NCBI GenBank assembly: GCA_036520315.1
Contig: DATDJZ010000043.1
Coordinates: 1-5,676 of the forward strand
Source: DASUPK01 sp036520315
GTDB taxonomy: Bacteria > Actinomycetota > Thermoleophilia > Solirubrobacterales > 70-9
DNA: 5,676 nt
Reading direction: 5' to 3'
Numbering within the stretch: the stretch's first letter is position 1; each line of letters begins with the position of its first letter. The position numbers and the translations under genes are program-made. Positions 5,216 to 5,676 of the stretch are shown here, one piece after another. The notes under the pieces were generated by a model that saw only the letters and a list, made by a program, of their open reading frames with translations, did not search any database and was not told where the DNA came from.

Positions 5216-5676
5216 CTACCAGGGCCTCTCCGGCAGGACCCCTGCCTTTCGGGCCGGAACCACCGCCAGCGCGAGTCGGCCCAGCGTCAGCGCTCCCAGC
5301 ATCAGGCCGAAGTCCCGCAGGGCGATGTCGTAGTACTGCGGTGGGTTGACGGTCAGCAGGTTGATCACGATGCCCCCCAGCCACGCCGCGACGACGAACG
5401 CGCCGATGCGCGGAGCCAGGAGGACGAGGAAACCGGCGAAGATCTCGACCCCGCCGACGAAGTACATGAAGTCCTGGCCGCTGCCGGGGACGATGTCGTT
5501 GACCCAGCCCGCCAGGTAGTCGGGCCAGTCAACCGACCAGTTGAAGAACTTGTCCAGGCCGAAGAGGATCGGCGCGACCGTGAAGGCGATGCGAAGCAAC
5601 CAGAACGCCTGGTGCGCGGCAATCCCGAGCCTGCGATCCGCAGCCGCATCAGCCTGGCCGTTCGATGCCGCTTCGG
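5216..5676 (-). CDS. DoxX family membrane protein, 5' end beyond right edge
   Basis: Small polytopic membrane protein of the DoxX/DoxX-like family, whose members are loosely linked to quinone or thiosulfate redox chemistry and redox stress but mostly have no proven activity. 152 residues are visible, with four hydrophobic segments: one starting at AFWLLRIAFTVAPILFGLDKF, one at FMYFVGGVEIFAGFLVLLA, one at GAFVVAAWLGGIVINLL, and one at GLMLGALTLGRLALAVV. A short polar tail ends at TAG 5216-5218. The frame is open to the right edge with no ATG or GTG in 5600-5676. A TTG at 5599 would begin in the middle of the first membrane segment, so the true start is most likely outside the window, making this a 5'-partial gene. 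It lies upstream of endonuclease IV on the same strand with an 86-bp gap that holds no obvious terminator. Family assignment rests on overall segment pattern and length. Confidence 0.75.
   Translation of the reverse strand, partial: EAASNGQADAAADRRLGIAAHQAFWLLRIAFTVAPILFGLDKFFNWSVDWPDYLAGWVNDIVPGSGQDFMYFVGGVEIFAGFLVLLAPRIGAFVVAAWLGGIVINLLTVNPPQYYDIALRDFGLMLGALTLGRLALAVVPARKAGVLPERPW

Overview
This is a high-GC (visibly about 65-70%) bacterial chromosomal fragment. The gene set is a PafB/PafC-like WYL regulator, a YhaM-like HD exoribonuclease, a CDP-alcohol phosphatidyltransferase, an LtrA family membrane protein, a GGDEF domain, endonuclease IV and a DoxX family protein. Together with GC-rich codon third positions this suggests an actinobacterium, possibly a Thermoleophilia/Solirubrobacterales-like lineage. 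That placement is inference from family resemblance, not from a marker gene. I see no phage, transposase, CRISPR, rRNA or tRNA.

Layout. 1-1238 (-): WYL regulator with no stop codon before the left edge. Its C-terminal coding end is present twice as a direct repeat (1-130 and 147-276, period 146 nt). 1239-1368: AT-richer intergenic region with a candidate promoter and two small dyads. 1369-2415 (-): intact OB-fold + HD protein. 2445-2891 (+): broken CDP-alcohol phosphatidyltransferase. 2888-3991 (+): intact ltrA-like gene, 4-bp overlap with the previous frame. 3913-4335 (-): C-terminal part of a GGDEF domain with no start, converging on and overlapping ltrA. 4347-5129 (-): complete endonuclease IV. 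5216-5676 (-): DoxX family membrane protein running off the right edge.

The genes do not form one obvious pathway. The WYL regulator (PafBC relatives act in DNA-damage responses) and endonuclease IV (abasic-site repair) share a DNA-repair theme, the exoribonuclease is an RNA-turnover enzyme, and the remainder are membrane proteins. I find no convincing new multi-gene system.

The most notable feature is damage. Within 5.7 kb three separate genes are interrupted at sharp joins: the WYL C-terminus is duplicated out of frame, the phosphatidyltransferase lacks its middle and is frameshifted, and the GGDEF domain lacks its front half. Neighbouring genes are perfectly intact. This looks like either a chimeric or collapsed assembly of related strains or a locus with several real deletions. 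The duplicated WYL ends differ almost only at third codon positions, so they are diverged alleles or paralogues and not a fresh duplication.
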